Source of the DNA: Abditibacteriaceae bacterium
Lineage (GTDB): Bacteria > Armatimonadota > Abditibacteriia > Abditibacteriales > Abditibacteriaceae
Assembly (NCBI GenBank): GCA_019239895.1
Contig: JAFAZH010000019.1
Coordinates: forward strand, 103,059 to 167,058
Direction: 5' to 3'
Length of the DNA stretch: 64,000 nt
The translations under genes and the position numbers were made by a program. The stretch's first letter is position 1. Every line of letters starts with the position of its first letter. Of this stretch, positions 9,285 to 19,119 are shown piece after piece. The notes beneath the pieces were generated by a model. It ran no database searches and was not told where the DNA came from. It saw only the letters and a program-made list of their open reading frames with translations.

Positions 9285-10754
9285 ATGAACAAGGATTCTG
9301 GCAACATCGCAGCCCACAACACAGCAGAAGCCGCCAAGGAGGAACTCATCGTGGTGCAGGTCGAAGTTCCCCCATCGGCTCCGCTACCGTCAGCCGAGAG
9401 TCCTCAAGCTTCATCATCCAGAATATCCCCCTCTAAGCCCCTGCCCTATCAAACTCAAGAAGACAATGATCTCTATGGCAGTTCCACGCATGATAGAACG
9501 CACCCAAGAGAATCGCACTTACATCTCCGTTTCTTACCTAACCCAGCGGAGCGGCTGCATGAAGATGTCGAATTGGCACCAGAAGATGAGGACTTAGAAG
9601 TCGTAAGCATCCTGCGTTCGCACAGCATTCTCCAGGCGGATCGTGAAACGGTCGCCTGTCTTGAACTCTTAAAGCTTTTCCGCCAACGCCTCTACCTCAC
9701 CGCTAATCTGGGGCTATTGCTGCTGCCAATTTTTACGCTGATCTTTGCTTTCTTCTCACCCAGCACCTCAAAACAAGTCATACTCACACACGCTTGCCTA
9801 ATGCTCCTCTGCCTGGCGGTGCGGTTTCTTTCAAACCGAGTGCCGTCTCTGCTCTTCGCCCGTATGTTGGGCCTTACCGCCTATAGTTTGTTCTCAATGG
9901 GATCGTCTCTTGTTGTTGTGCAAATAAGCCAAGACCCGCACCTCGGACATAACCAAATGATCGCTTATGCGGGCCATAACCAGATTATGCTTTCCACCCT
10001 GCTGCTGCCTTTTTCGGCCTGGGAAAGTTTGGTAGTGATGGTTATCGCTATTGCGACCCTGGCGTGGGCGACCTGGTGGACTGCCGCACCCGGTTTCAAT
10101 GATTTTTACTTCTCTCTTTTATTCGTATTTGAAACCACTGCTCTCTTTGTCGTGTTTGTCGCCCACTTTCAAAATGTTCTCCGCCGTCAAGCCTTCGATG
10201 CCACCTTTGATTTAGCACACAACGCCGCTCAATCGCAGTTGCTCTCCACTGCTGACCAATTAACCGGGGGGTATAATCGTCGCCATCTGGAAAAAGCGCT
10301 GGCCCTGGAAGTGGCGCGAGCGGTTCGCTTTACTCATCCTCTTTCGGTTATCATGTTTGACCTGGATAATTTTAAGCAGGTCAATGACACGGCTGGCCAT
10401 CGCGCTGGTGATGAAGTGATACGACAGGTGTGGCAAATAGCTAATGCGACGGTGCGAGAAATTGACTCCGTAGCCCGCTACGGCGGCGATGAATTTACGG
10501 TTGTCCTCCCAGAGACCCATGAAGCCGATGCTTATGCGGTAGCGGAAAGGCTGCTGGTGGCAGCGCAGACACACCTTCAGCAGCACTTCGGCCCACAGCA
10601 TCCAGGCAGTGGGGTTACGCTTTCGCTTGGCCTTATCACGCTATACCTGGATTCGACTATCTCAGTCGAATCCGTTATCGAACAGGCCGACCAACGCCTT
10701 TATCAAGCCAAGCGTCACGGCAAGAACCGCATTGTTGCTGGCATCCTCAAATAA
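9285..10754 (+). CDS. membrane-bound diguanylate cyclase (GGDEF)
   Basis: Makes cyclic di-GMP from two GTP. The 489 aa consist of a polar, Pro/Ser-rich N-terminal region (about 1-125), five or six membrane segments (about 135-300) and a C-terminal GGDEF domain (about 320-485). Visible motifs are DQLTGGYNRRHLE, the substrate-binding FDLDNFKQVND, and the signature ARYGGDEF, preceded by the R-x-x-D (REID) of the product-inhibition I-site. Catalysis and feedback control therefore both look intact. No EAL domain is present. Alone in its transcription unit. The input to the membrane part is unknown. Confidence 0.93.
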   Translation: MNKDSGNIAAHNTAEAAKEELIVVQVEVPPSAPLPSAESPQASSSRISPSKPLPYQTQEDNDLYGSSTHDRTHPRESHLHLRFLPNPAERLHEDVELAPEDEDLEVVSILRSHSILQADRETVACLELLKLFRQRLYLTANLGLLLLPIFTLIFAFFSPSTSKQVILTHACLMLLCLAVRFLSNRVPSLLFARMLGLTAYSLFSMGSSLVVVQISQDPHLGHNQMIAYAGHNQIMLSTLLLPFSAWESLVVMVIAIATLAWATWWTAAPGFNDFYFSLLFVFETTALFVVFVAHFQNVLRRQAFDATFDLAHNAAQSQLLSTADQLTGGYNRRHLEKALALEVARAVRFTHPLSVIMFDLDNFKQVNDTAGHRAGDEVIRQVWQIANATVREIDSVARYGGDEFTVVLPETHEADAYAVAERLLVAAQTHLQQHFGPQHPGSGVTLSLGLITLYLDSTISVESVIEQADQRLYQAKRHGKNRIVAGILK

Positions 10755-10798
10755 ATTCGTCGCCAGGTTATAGGTTTTGCCATCCCCGCGCTGAGTTA

Positions 10799-11158
10799 CT
10801 ATCCTTCAGATTCGTCTGCGCCACCACCCAATTCCACCAGGGGATCGCCAATATCTATGATGTCTGCATCCGTGCGGCCAACATCTGATAAACCTTCAAT
10901 GATGCCACCATCATCGGCATCAGCAGTTTGTGACATATCCGCATCAATTCCGGGAGCGGCATCGCTGGTGATGATATTATTAGAGGATACACCTGTGCCT
11001 CCGCTTAATCCTGCATCACCTGTGGCATTGCCCGTAATATCAGCCGTGCCAGAAGCCGTGCCAACGCCCAGGCCGCCACCGTGTCCGGGGCCACCGCCCG
11101 GCCCGCCTCCTGAGTTTTGATAAAAGATGTTCATATCAAACCAGACCGTTTTTTGCAT
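10799..11158 (-). CDS. Gly/Asp-rich small protein, unknown
   Basis: 119 aa of low complexity. The N-terminus MQKTVWFDMNIFYQN is followed by a glycine-rich run (about residues 17-35) and then an acidic Gly/Asp/Ala/Thr-rich tail. No family is recognised. AAGGA nine bases before the ATG supports translation. No signal peptide or membrane segment is seen. It is convergent with the cyclase gene and divergent from the fucosidase. It could be a natively unfolded or calcium-binding-like protein, but no defined repeat motif is present. Confidence 0.5.
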   Translation of the reverse strand: MQKTVWFDMNIFYQNSGGGPGGGPGHGGGLGVGTASGTADITGNATGDAGLSGGTGVSSNNIITSDAAPGIDADMSQTADADDGGIIEGLSDVGRTDADIIDIGDPLVELGGGADESEG

Positions 11159-11293
11159 AGTACCGTGTCCTTTAGTTGCAATTGATAACTGTTAAAGGCA
11201 AAGGGCAAAATCGGTTCCTACCCTTCCGCATATATCTCTATGTGGTAAGAATACGATACAGCTAAATATGTTCAGCCTAAAGAGGCCGGGTGC

Positions 11294-12583
11294 ATGATAG
11301 AACGCTTTAATGATGGGCGTGACTGGTTTTTCGAGAAGCGATTTGGCTTGTTTGTCCACTGGGGCTTATATGCTATTCCAGCGTGGCACGAGCAACTTCA
11401 ATGGCGGGGGCGGGTGCCGCGTGAGGAGTATGTGAAATTAGCCGCGCAGTGGAACCCAACACATTATAATCCTGATGCCTGGCTGGACTTAGCCGCGCAA
11501 GTGGGCATGAAGTATGTCTGCTTTACGACCAAGCATCATGAGGGGTTCTGCCTGTGGGACACACAGCAAACAGACTATAATACCATGCACACGCCCTATG
11601 GCCGTGATGTGTTGGCAATGCTGGCCGAGGCGTGTCATCGCCGTCATGTGCCGCTTTGCCTCTATTATTCCTGTGTGGATTGGCACCATCCTAACTATCC
11701 GAATCAGGGTCGTCACCATGAGTTAGCTGGCCCCCTCCCTGGTGATGAGCCGGATCATGCAAAATACTTAGAGTTTCTAAAAGCTCAGGTGCGCGAGTTA
11801 TGCACCCATTATGGTGAGATTCATGGGTTCTGGTGGGACATGAATGTGGAAGAGCATGTTGACCCATCCATCAACGCTATGATTCGCCAACTCCAACCCA
11901 AAGCCGTTATCAACAATCGCGGTTATGACGAAGGCGATTTTGGCACCCCGGAGCGTGATTATGATAAAGGCGTGGATGATACTCTCACCTTTGAGCGATT
12001 AACCGAAGCTTGCCAGTCGGTTGGCACCCAGAGTTGGGGTTATCGGCAGGATGAAGATTATTACGCGGACCGTCACCTCATCCGTAGCCTGGACAAGTAT
12101 CTGGCGCGTGGTGCCAACTACCTGCTCAATATTGGCCCGATGGCCGATGGCACTCTGCCTGACGCGGCATCAACTGTTCTCCAGCGCATTGGCCAGTGGT
12201 ATAACGGGGTGCAAGAATCATTGGAAGATGTGGTGCCCGTATCGCACCTCACCTCTAACCGCGACGTGCTGCTCACGCGTCGCCACAACACACTTTATGT
12301 TCATCTTTACCGCGACCCGATTGCCGAAAGTGTATCCTTAAAACCTCTGAATCTCGTACCACAGCGCGCCACCCTGCTTAATAACGGGCAAGCGGTAGAA
12401 TGGGCTGTAGACCTAGTGCCCAGTGATCATATCGAACATCAGCCTTATCTGCGCTTGTGCAAGCTGCCCGTGAATGAGTTGGCGAATACCGTCCTGGTGG
12501 TAAAACTGGAATTTGATGACTTGCCAGCAGCCATGATGAAAACAGAAACTACGCTTAACCAAAACGATTTACTAACCCGCTAA
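11294..12583 (+). CDS. alpha-L-fucosidase, GH29
   Basis: Hydrolyses terminal alpha-L-fucosyl residues from glycans by a retaining mechanism. The 429-aa protein shows the GH29 N-terminal barrel: FGLFVHWGLYAIPAW, YVCFTTKHHEGFCLWDT, and IHGFWWDMN, in which the Asp is the expected nucleophile. A beta-sandwich-like C-terminal domain follows from about residue 320. There is no signal peptide, so it probably acts in the cytoplasm on imported oligosaccharides. It heads a likely operon with the rhamnosidase 49 bases downstream and a flavin monooxygenase. Confidence 0.92.
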   Translation: MIERFNDGRDWFFEKRFGLFVHWGLYAIPAWHEQLQWRGRVPREEYVKLAAQWNPTHYNPDAWLDLAAQVGMKYVCFTTKHHEGFCLWDTQQTDYNTMHTPYGRDVLAMLAEACHRRHVPLCLYYSCVDWHHPNYPNQGRHHELAGPLPGDEPDHAKYLEFLKAQVRELCTHYGEIHGFWWDMNVEEHVDPSINAMIRQLQPKAVINNRGYDEGDFGTPERDYDKGVDDTLTFERLTEACQSVGTQSWGYRQDEDYYADRHLIRSLDKYLARGANYLLNIGPMADGTLPDAASTVLQRIGQWYNGVQESLEDVVPVSHLTSNRDVLLTRRHNTLYVHLYRDPIAESVSLKPLNLVPQRATLLNNGQAVEWAVDLVPSDHIEHQPYLRLCKLPVNELANTVLVVKLEFDDLPAAMMKTETTLNQNDLLTR

Positions 12584-12631
12584 CATCACGCTCATAAGGA
12601 CAAGATTATTAAACTTTCTCGATTACCAAAA

Positions 12632-14902
12632 TTGAAGACTTTAATCATAAAGGCCACCACTGTGATGCTACTGGCGGTGGCCTTAGCGCACCATCATGCT
12701 AATGGTCAAAGCCCACGGCAGTTACCTCAAGCGCCTACAGGTTTGATGTGCCAGTTGCTTGCGCACTCGGAGCTAACAGTCATCACCACGCGCCACCCTC
12801 AGTTCTCCTGGATCGTCAATGATTCGCATCGTGGCGCAAAGCAATTCGCTTACCAAATCCTCGTTTCCTCTAACCAGGGCATGATGCAGAAAGGCACAGG
12901 TGATGCCTGGGATTCCGGCAAAGTCATCAGCGACCAATCTATCAATGTGCTTTACAGTGGAAAGCCACTCTTAGCAAACAGCAGATATTGGTGGGCAACA
13001 CGCACCTGGGATCAGCAAGGCCACGTTAGCAAGTATAGTGCGCCTCAACAATTTAATATTGGGGACTTACAAGGTTCACCCAACTTAACCTCAAGCCGTT
13101 GGACACGCGTGCCGGGAAGTGAATCAATGGCACCAGAAAATCGACATCCTGTAGAGCAACAAGAAATTAAACCGTTGCAACTCATCCGCAAAGCTCCTGG
13201 CCACTACTTTGCTGATTTCGGACGTGATGCTTTTGGCACCCTGCGCCTGGAATTAACCAGCGATCAAGCAGGCCAGGCTGTGGAAGTTCGCCTCGGCGAG
13301 ATGCGCGGTGCCAATGATACCGTGGAACAGCAACCGGGCGGCTCGGTGCGTTACCTGAAGCTTGACCTGCCGTTACAGCAGGGACAGCATGTTTATACCT
13401 TAGAAATTCCACCGCAAAAACGCGGTGTCGGGATGCCAGAGCATCTGGGAGAAGTAGTTCCTTTTCGCTACTGTGAGATCATCAACAGCCCTTCTGAGTT
13501 GGATGCCACAAAGGTTAAACAACTGGCGGTTTTTACGCATTTTGATGCTACGGCTGCCACCTTCACGTCTTCGGATGCTACGCTTAACGATGTCTGGGAA
13601 CTCTGTAAGTATTCCATCAAAGCCACCAGTTTCTTGGGTATTTATGTAGATGGTGACCGCGAGCGTCATCCTTATGAAGCCGATGCTTATATCAATCAAC
13701 TGGGTCATTACTGCGTTGACCGCGAATACATGATGGCGCGTTATAGCCATGAATATCTATTGGAGCATCCGACCTGGCCCACTGAGTGGATTATGCATTC
13801 AGTGCTCATCGCCTGGGCCGATTACCTCTACACTGGCAATCGTGACTCTCTCGTTCAAAATTACGACCTGCTTAAAGCAAAGACTCTGGTCGCTTTAGAA
13901 CGTGACGATGGCCTAATTAGCACGCAGACAGGATTAGCCACACCCGCGGTCATGGACGCTATTCGGCTGGGGGCTAAATATCCAGTTGGTCCCAACGGAT
14001 TCCGCGACATTGTGGACTGGCCGGGGGGAGAACGGGATGGTTATCTGATGCAGCCCATTAACACTGTGGTCAATGCCTTCCACTATCGCGCCTTAGTCTT
14101 GATGAGTTCCATTGCAGAAGCCGCCGGAAAAACAGGTGATGCCCACCAGTTCAACCAGTTGGCGACCAGGGTCTACCGTAGTTTCAATGACAAGCTTTTT
14201 GATACTGCAAAGGGCATTTATCGGGATGGGGAAGGCACCGACCATGCTTCGTTGCACGCCAATATGTTTGCCTTAGACTTTGGATTAGTGCCGAAAGAAC
14301 ATCTGCGCACGGTTGCTGATTTTATCAAGAGTCGCGGCATGGCGTGTAGTGTTTACGGCGCACAATATCTTTTGGAGGCACTGTACGCAGCAGGTCAAGG
14401 CGACTATGCCTTGCAACTGCTAACCGCCACCAATGATCGCGGTTGGGCACACATGCTCCACGATGTCGGCAGCACCATAACACTTGAGGCATGGGATCGC
14501 AAATACAAGCCTAACCTCGATTGGAACCACGCCTGGGGTGCGGCCCCCGCTAATATCATTCCCCGCCTGCTCATGGGCGTCGAGCCGATAGAACCAGGCT
14601 TTAAGAAACTGCGCATCCGCCCCCAACCTGGCAGCTTAAAACAAGCAACGATACAAGTGCCAACAGTGCGTGGCCCAGTCCGTGTGGCCGTAAGGCAAGA
14701 GAGCAACGGGGTCTTTCATTTGGCCTGCCACATTCCAGCCAACACCACTGCCGAAGTGCATTTGCCAACTTTGAGCAACAGCCGCATCAAAGAAGGTGGG
14801 CATCCCGTTAAGGAAGCCGCTGGAATTAGCCTCTTGAGAAGTGAACATGGCCGAAGTGTCCTGGCTGTCGGGGCAGGAGATTATGCTTTTGAAGTTCACT
14901 GA
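12632..14902 (+). CDS. secreted alpha-L-rhamnosidase, GH78
   Basis: Releases terminal alpha-L-rhamnose from glycosides or pectic polysaccharides with inversion. 756 aa: a hydrophobic signal peptide (about residues 4-25), an Ig-like N-terminal domain (HPQFSWIV... WWATRTWD), a beta-sandwich, and the (alpha/alpha)6 catalytic barrel from about 310 to 660. The acidic catalytic stretch reads VDGDRERHPYEADAY. A C-terminal domain carries the typical PGFKKLRIRPQ. The start is uncertain: TTG at 12632 is given, but AAGGA at 12596-12600 would better fit ATT at 12605 or 12608, which would add positive charges before the signal peptide. Second gene of the GH29-GH78-monooxygenase run. Confidence 0.9.
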   Translation: MKTLIIKATTVMLLAVALAHHHANGQSPRQLPQAPTGLMCQLLAHSELTVITTRHPQFSWIVNDSHRGAKQFAYQILVSSNQGMMQKGTGDAWDSGKVISDQSINVLYSGKPLLANSRYWWATRTWDQQGHVSKYSAPQQFNIGDLQGSPNLTSSRWTRVPGSESMAPENRHPVEQQEIKPLQLIRKAPGHYFADFGRDAFGTLRLELTSDQAGQAVEVRLGEMRGANDTVEQQPGGSVRYLKLDLPLQQGQHVYTLEIPPQKRGVGMPEHLGEVVPFRYCEIINSPSELDATKVKQLAVFTHFDATAATFTSSDATLNDVWELCKYSIKATSFLGIYVDGDRERHPYEADAYINQLGHYCVDREYMMARYSHEYLLEHPTWPTEWIMHSVLIAWADYLYTGNRDSLVQNYDLLKAKTLVALERDDGLISTQTGLATPAVMDAIRLGAKYPVGPNGFRDIVDWPGGERDGYLMQPINTVVNAFHYRALVLMSSIAEAAGKTGDAHQFNQLATRVYRSFNDKLFDTAKGIYRDGEGTDHASLHANMFALDFGLVPKEHLRTVADFIKSRGMACSVYGAQYLLEALYAAGQGDYALQLLTATNDRGWAHMLHDVGSTITLEAWDRKYKPNLDWNHAWGAAPANIIPRLLMGVEPIEPGFKKLRIRPQPGSLKQATIQVPTVRGPVRVAVRQESNGVFHLACHIPANTTAEVHLPTLSNSRIKEGGHPVKEAAGISLLRSEHGRSVLAVGAGDYAFEVH

Positions 14903-14984
14903 TTTGCCGATAGAATAAACGAGAAAGCTAATAATTTCCTGCAATAGATCAAACACATTAGAATATCGTCAATAGGGACAGAAT

Positions 14985-16160
14985 ATGAATAACACCCATA
15001 CAGACAGCACGGTCATAGAAATTCGCTCTAAGTCAACGGATGCGGTTGAAGTGTCGTGGTTTGCTCCGCTCTGTGATGATGACTTTGCGTATCTGGGCGT
15101 CAAGGATAAAAACCTCAAAAGCACTTGGGAGCACACTTCGGATATTTTACTGACCGCTGATAAGCTGGGTTACAACAATATTCTGTGCCCTTCCAGCTAC
15201 ATAGTCGGCCAGGACACCTGGACATTTGCTTCGGCAGTCGCGCCTCTCACGCAGCAAATCAGCCTCTTGACCGCGATTCGTTGTGGCGAGGTTTACCCAC
15301 CTATGTTAGGCCGTGCCATCGCCACCCTCGACCATATTTTAAAAGGTCGCTTGACCATTAATATCATTTCCTCGCCGATGCCAGGGGAGCAGGCGGATTC
15401 CGCCACTCGTTATAACCGCTCGCGGGAAATGGTCGAGATACTTCGGCAAGCGTGGACACAGGATCGCATCTGTTACCAGGGCGAGTTTTATTCGCTTGAC
15501 TTGCCAACGCATCCCCTGAAAACCTATCAACAAAACGGTGGCCCGCTGCTTTATTTTGGCGGCTACTCACCGGATGCTATTGAGTTGTGCGCGCAGCACT
15601 GCGATGTTTACTTGATGTGGCCCGAAACGGAACAGCGGCTAACCGAGTTGATGACGAACATGAGTGCGCGGGCCACCCACTACGGACGCACAGTTGATTT
15701 TGGCTTGCGGATTCACATGGTCGTGCGCGAAACCGAAAGCGAAGCCAGAGCTTATACCCAACAACTTTTATCACACCTCGACGCTGAAGCCGGTGTCGCC
15801 CTGCGCAATCGCGCCCTGGATAGCGCCTCCTATGGCGTGGCACGCCAGGCGGAGGTGCGCGAATCAGCAGATGAAGAAGGTTATGCCGAGCCACTCTTGT
15901 GGACGGGTATTGGCCGTGCCCGCTCAGGCTGTGGCGGTGCCCTGGTTGGTGATCCTGACCAAATTGTGGCGAAGTTAAATCGTTATATAGAGATGGGCAT
16001 CCGTGCCTTTATCTTCTCCGGTTATCCGCACAAAAACGAATGTGAATTATTCGCCCGCTACGTCCTGCCACGTCTCAAAACCACCAAGTTAGCCATCTTA
16101 CAGAACCGCATCCCCGCTACTGTGCCGGATACACCTCTGGGCAATGGTGAGCGAATCTAA
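14985..16160 (+). CDS. LLM-class flavin-dependent monooxygenase (SsuD-like)
   Basis: 391 aa, the size and layout of bacterial luciferase-like monooxygenases such as alkanesulfonate monooxygenase, which use reduced FMN and oxygen to release sulfite from sulfonates. Landmarks include [12 protein letters not shown] near the start, [29 protein letters not shown], the phosphate-binding-type [11 protein letters not shown] and the C-terminal [17 protein letters not shown]. It lies 83 bases after the rhamnosidase on the same strand, so it is likely co-transcribed. That hints at cleavage of a sulfonated sugar or other glycan-linked sulfonate, but substrate is inference; no partner flavin reductase is visible. 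Confidence 0.82.
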   Translation: MNNTHTDSTVIEIRSKSTDAVEVSWFAPLCDDDFAYLGVKDKNLKSTWEHTSDILLTADKLGYNNILCPSSYIVGQDTWTFASAVAPLTQQISLLTAIRCGEVYPPMLGRAIATLDHILKGRLTINIISSPMPGEQADSATRYNRSREMVEILRQAWTQDRICYQGEFYSLDLPTHPLKTYQQNGGPLLYFGGYSPDAIELCAQHCDVYLMWPETEQRLTELMTNMSARATHYGRTVDFGLRIHMVVRETESEARAYTQQLLSHLDAEAGVALRNRALDSASYGVARQAEVRESADEEGYAEPLLWTGIGRARSGCGGALVGDPDQIVAKLNRYIEMGIRAFIFSGYPHKNECELFARYVLPRLKTTKLAILQNRIPATVPDTPLGNGERI

Positions 16161-16238
16161 AACAACCAAGCACCGATGCTGACATTTTGTTCTTGTGCTT
16201 GGCGACTATTCACACAATCGGACGCTTGAACCGCCGCC

Positions 16239-16351
16239 TACCAACGACTTAGCTTACCCGACCACCAGCGGAAGCTTGCGGTGGAAGCCCGCAGCGGAGC
16301 GAGGCACGAGCGAAACACAGGGCCGTGGTCAGGTAAGCTCAGTCGTTGGGC
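16239..16351 (-). other. attC recombination site (attC-E), last of the array
   Basis: On the minus strand it reads R'' GCCCAAC at 16351-16345 and R' GTTGGTA at 16245-16239. They are joined by about 24 bases of nearly complementary stem on each side (GACTGAGCTTACC against GGTAAGCTAAGTC) and a variable central loop. The loop shares CGCTCGTGCCTCGCT with attC-C at 23.5 kb in the same orientation. This is the folded-site architecture recognised by integron integrases. It lies downstream (in minus orientation) of the stress-gene block. Confidence 0.8.
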
Positions 16352-16392
16352 CGGTGTTGGTGTGCAGCCCACCTTGATGTTGCTGCCCGGCT

Positions 16393-16536
16393 TTAGCGTG
16401 CGCGCTGGCTGAGACTTTGCGCGCACCAGATGTCTAACAGCGTGATGCCGACGAGCATGGCAAAGGCAATCGTCGCGTTGCGCGGTGCGCCCATTGCGCG
16501 GTTCGCCCGTCCGGTGTCCGACTGCTTAGCCGTCAT
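16393..16536 (-). pseudogene. C-terminal remnant of the small membrane protein at 18.7-19.1 kb
   Basis: This 47-codon frame is too short to be listed as a normal gene. Its last 27 residues, including GITLLDIWCAQSLSQ, are nearly identical to the C-terminus of the 120-aa protein encoded at 18695-19057. Its ATG overlaps the stop of the aldo/keto reductase (ATGA at 16536-16533), so it may still be translated. The preceding 20 residues are unrelated to the parent. Nucleotide similarity continues about 20 bases past the stop. Best read as a truncated duplicate left by recombination. Confidence 0.75.
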
Positions 16537-17402
16537 CTCATTGCCAGCTTCATCTTTTGGCGCGGCGGTGGGAATGCCCGGTCGAGTTCCGTCAAGTCTG
16601 CATCCGTGAGCGTCAGTTCGACAGCCTCACGGTTCTCCCGAACGTGCGCCGCATGGCTGGCTTTGGGAATGGCGATGATGCCTTCCTGTTGCAGCAGCCA
16701 GGCCAGCGCCACTTGCGCTGGCGTGACGTTATGTCGTGACGCGACTAGTTCGAGTTGAGCATGGCCCAACATGCCTCCTTGCTCAATCGGCGAGTAAGCC
16801 ATGACGGGTAGGCCGCGTTCGCGGCACGCGGGCAGCAAGTCCCACTCGATGCCCCGTCGCATCAAGTTATACAGCACCTGATTGGTGGCGATCTCGTCGC
16901 CGCCGGGCATTGCGCCGACTTCCTCCAGATCACGAACATCAAAATTACTGACGCCGTACTCCCGAATCTTGCCCGCTTGTTTGAGCGACTGAAATGCTGC
17001 GAGCGTCTCTGCAAGCGGCACTGACCCGCGCCAGTGGAGCAGATAGAGGTCGAGGTAATCCGTCTTGAGCCGCTCCAGGCTGCGCTCGCAAGCCTCAACC
17101 GCGCCCCGCCGCGAAGCGTTGTGCGGATAGACTTTGCTGACGAGAAAAACTTCCGCACGACGACCCTCAATCGCCGCGCCGGTCACTTCTTCCGCGCCGC
17201 CTTCGCCATACATCTCTGCCGTGTCAATGAGCGTCATCCCAAGTTCTAATCCGAGACGAAGCGCAGCGACCTCGGTTTGTCGTCGAGCCTGATCCTCACC
17301 CATCCCCCACGTCCCCTGTCCCAGCACAGGCATCGGCGTTCCCGATGGGAGTTGTAACGTGCTGATCTCACGGCTTCTGCTGGACCCACGTTCTGCTTGC
17401 AT
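16533..17402 (-). CDS. aldo/keto reductase
   Basis: 289-aa NAD(P)H-dependent oxidoreductase with a TIM barrel, reducing aldehydes and ketones. The catalytic tetrad is recognisable: Asp and Tyr in DTAEMYGEG, Lys in VFLVSKVYP and His in [11 protein letters not shown]. The C-terminal [15 protein letters not shown] binds the cofactor phosphate. The start at 17402 (MQAERGSS) has AGGAG six bases upstream. The frame stays open further upstream, but that part lies inside the preceding gene and reads as nonsense. Only 16 bases separate it from the upstream propeller protein, so they form an operon. Confidence 0.92.
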   Translation of the reverse strand: MQAERGSSRSREISTLQLPSGTPMPVLGQGTWGMGEDQARRQTEVAALRLGLELGMTLIDTAEMYGEGGAEEVTGAAIEGRRAEVFLVSKVYPHNASRRGAVEACERSLERLKTDYLDLYLLHWRGSVPLAETLAAFQSLKQAGKIREYGVSNFDVRDLEEVGAMPGGDEIATNQVLYNLMRRGIEWDLLPACRERGLPVMAYSPIEQGGMLGHAQLELVASRHNVTPAQVALAWLLQQEGIIAIPKASHAAHVRENREAVELTLTDADLTELDRAFPPPRQKMKLAMR

Positions 17403-17418
17403 GTCTTCTCCTGAATGC

Positions 17419-18546
17419 TTAACGCAACAAAACCGGCTTGGCATCAACACGCACACGGAACAGCCCGTAGGGTTTGCGGCGCAGGTCGCGCCCATTGTGA
17501 TAGCGCGCCTGACGGTGCAACTCGTTCGACGTGACGTACAGATAACCGTCCGTCGCCACCGACATCGTGTCAGTCCACAACAGTCGCGGGTCATGCACGA
17601 CCGTTTCCCACACGCTGTTTGCTGCGTTAAAGTTGCGGCGCAAGACGGCATTGTGCTCGTAGTTCGTTGAGTAGATATAGCCGTCGGCATCGGACTCTAA
17701 ACCGTCCGATGCACCGCCCCTGTCGCCTTCGTCACGGACGGTGGCGGCGACCGCCTCGTCGTCGAGCGTGCGGTCACAGAGTGCGTCCGTATCAACGCTA
17801 TAGAGCTTGCGGCTGCCGAGCGGACAGTAGTAGAGGCGTGAACCGTCGGCAGAGATGGCGATGCCGTCCGTGCCCATCCCCGCGCCCTGCTTGAACGATC
17901 CGTCCGGCTGCGGTTCCAGGAACGGTCGCCCTTCGACGATGGGCAGAAAGGTGGTTATGTCTTCGGCTTTCGTCGAAGGATGGTCGTTGAGCCGCCGCCA
18001 ACTCTCGCCACTCCTCAAGTCCACGACGATGATGCCATTCGCGCCCTTCTGCGCCGAGTCGGTGATGTATGCCACGCCTTCTGTGCCGCGCCGTAGATCG
18101 AAGCGCACGTCGTTAAGGTAGCTGGTTGGCAGAGCCACGTCGCGGGGGAAGAGAATTTTCTGGATGACCTGATCCGTTGTCAGATCAACGCAGACGAGTT
18201 TCGGTCCGCCGTATTCGGTCGGCTTGAACAGGGGGCTGCCGGTGTCGAGAATCCACAAACGGTCTGACGGATCAACGCCGACCGATTGCACGGAGACGAG
18301 CGCGGCTGCCGGGTCGTCCTCGTCCGTTCGATTAAACGCTTCGTCAGGGTAAGCGATCGCTTCGCCGTTGCGGAGTTCGGCGACGGTGAACTCTACGTCG
18401 TCGCCCCACTTCGGGAAGTTGACGAAGATGCGCCCACGTTGCGAGACGGTGACGCCGGTCAGCATCGCGCCGTGAAAGTATGCGACTGGTTCTAACTCGC
18501 CGCATGGCTCATCGGTCGGCGCTGTCTGTTGACGACTGCTTGACAT
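17419..18546 (-). CDS. MRJP/yellow-like beta-propeller protein
   Basis: 375 aa resembling the major royal jelly protein/yellow family and SMP-30-type six-bladed propellers. Landmarks are [62 protein letters not shown] and [10 protein letters not shown]. In bacteria such proteins are usually of unknown, possibly lactonase-like, function. The start at 18546 is set by AAGGAG nine bases upstream. No signal peptide. A stable hairpin sits directly before the ribosome site. Upstream partner of the aldo/keto reductase in a two-gene unit, perhaps acting on its sugar or lactone products (inference). Confidence 0.85.
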   Translation of the reverse strand: MSSSRQQTAPTDEPCGELEPVAYFHGAMLTGVTVSQRGRIFVNFPKWGDDVEFTVAELRNGEAIAYPDEAFNRTDEDDPAAALVSVQSVGVDPSDRLWILDTGSPLFKPTEYGGPKLVCVDLTTDQVIQKILFPRDVALPTSYLNDVRFDLRRGTEGVAYITDSAQKGANGIIVVDLRSGESWRRLNDHPSTKAEDITTFLPIVEGRPFLEPQPDGSFKQGAGMGTDGIAISADGSRLYYCPLGSRKLYSVDTDALCDRTLDDEAVAATVRDEGDRGGASDGLESDADGYIYSTNYEHNAVLRRNFNAANSVWETVVHDPRLLWTDTMSVATDGYLYVTSNELHRQARYHNGRDLRRKPYGLFRVRVDAKPVLLR

Positions 18547-18561
18547 ATTTTGTTTCTCCTT

Positions 18562-18591
18562 AAGCCAGTGGTCAGAGAAGGCCACTGGCTT
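18562..18591 (-). promoter_or_regulatory. hairpin abutting a Shine-Dalgarno sequence
   Basis: Perfect 10-base arms AAGCCAGTGG and CCACTGGCTT with a 10-base loop. On the transcript the hairpin ends at the base before AAGGAG of the propeller gene. A second pairing (GTGGTCAGT with ACTGACCAC, partly overlapping, 18567-18603) could compete with it. Such alternative folds before a ribosome site could control translation, but the same sequence could be a transcription-factor dyad. Confidence 0.45.
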
Positions 18592-18694
18592 CAACTGACC
18601 ACTAGCTCCAAATGCCGGCAGTTGCCCGCCCTTGTCGGCCACTGCGCGTCTTTAGCCTTGCGCAGAGTAACCTTGAGACGAGCCGTCGCCGGTT

Positions 18695-19057
18695 TCAGCG
18701 TCCGCGCTGACTGAGACTTTGCGCGCACCAGATGTCTAACAGCGTAATACCAACGACCATTGCAAAGGCAGTTGTCGCATTCTCACGCTTGGGGTTATCA
18801 GGCGTCAGGCCCGTGCTCAGGGTCGCTAAATCGAGCGCATCGCCCGCGACACGCGCCCATAACCAGAATGCCCGATCCGGTTCTTGCGCAAAAATGCCCG
18901 CGCCCGCTGTCAATTCACGCGCACCATAGAAGCGCACCAGGCCCGCTTTATCTTTGAGTCCCAGTGATTCGCTTAACCGATCCGGCTCGACCAGTTCGTA
19001 CAGCCCTAAACCGATGCTGAACCAGCCTAAGCCTTGTGCGACTTTTTCGTCGTTCAT
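18695..19057 (-). CDS. small membrane protein, 'cyclase/dehydrase'-type domain
   Basis: 120 aa with four hydrophobic stretches and the pattern LGWFSIGLGLYEL, YGARELTAGAGI, WARVAGDALDLATL. I recall this arrangement from proteobacterial small membrane proteins often annotated as cyclase/dehydrase; function unknown. GGAGG about eight bases before the ATG fixes the start. It stands 52 bases after the DJ-1 gene and just downstream of a fragment of an alcohol dehydrogenase tail. A second, truncated copy of its C-terminus lies at 16393-16536. Confidence 0.75.
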   Translation of the reverse strand: MNDEKVAQGLGWFSIGLGLYELVEPDRLSESLGLKDKAGLVRFYGARELTAGAGIFAQEPDRAFWLWARVAGDALDLATLSTGLTPDNPKRENATTAFAMVVGITLLDIWCAQSLSQRGR

Positions 19058-19059
19058 AT

Positions 19060-19119
19060 CTATACCTCCGTTGGATTGATGCCTGCCACGTTACTGGCGG
19101 CCCAAAAGTTATCCGCCCC
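19060..19119 (-). pseudogene. fragment of Zn-alcohol dehydrogenase C-terminal tail
   Basis: Twenty codons reading GADNFWAASNVAGINPTEV and a stop, matching the tail [20 protein letters not shown] of the dehydrogenase at 21078-22415. Nucleotide similarity (GATTGATGCCTGCCACGTT shared) confirms common origin. It overlaps the end of the DJ-1 gene in another frame and reaches the ribosome site of the next gene. It is a relic, not a gene. Confidence 0.7.

Noticed and set aside
16195..16377. Short + and - frames around 16.2-16.4 kb
   Set aside because: They are open only because the attC-E palindrome is G+C-rich; the site explains the sequence better.
17403..17690. N-terminal extension of the aldo/keto reductase frame
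   Set aside because: It lies inside the MRJP-like gene in another frame, has Cys/Arg-rich nonsense composition, and a good ribosome site marks ATG 17402.
19060..19119. Possible real small peptide gene
   Set aside because: No start codon or ribosome site of its own; the match to the ADH tail explains it as a relic.
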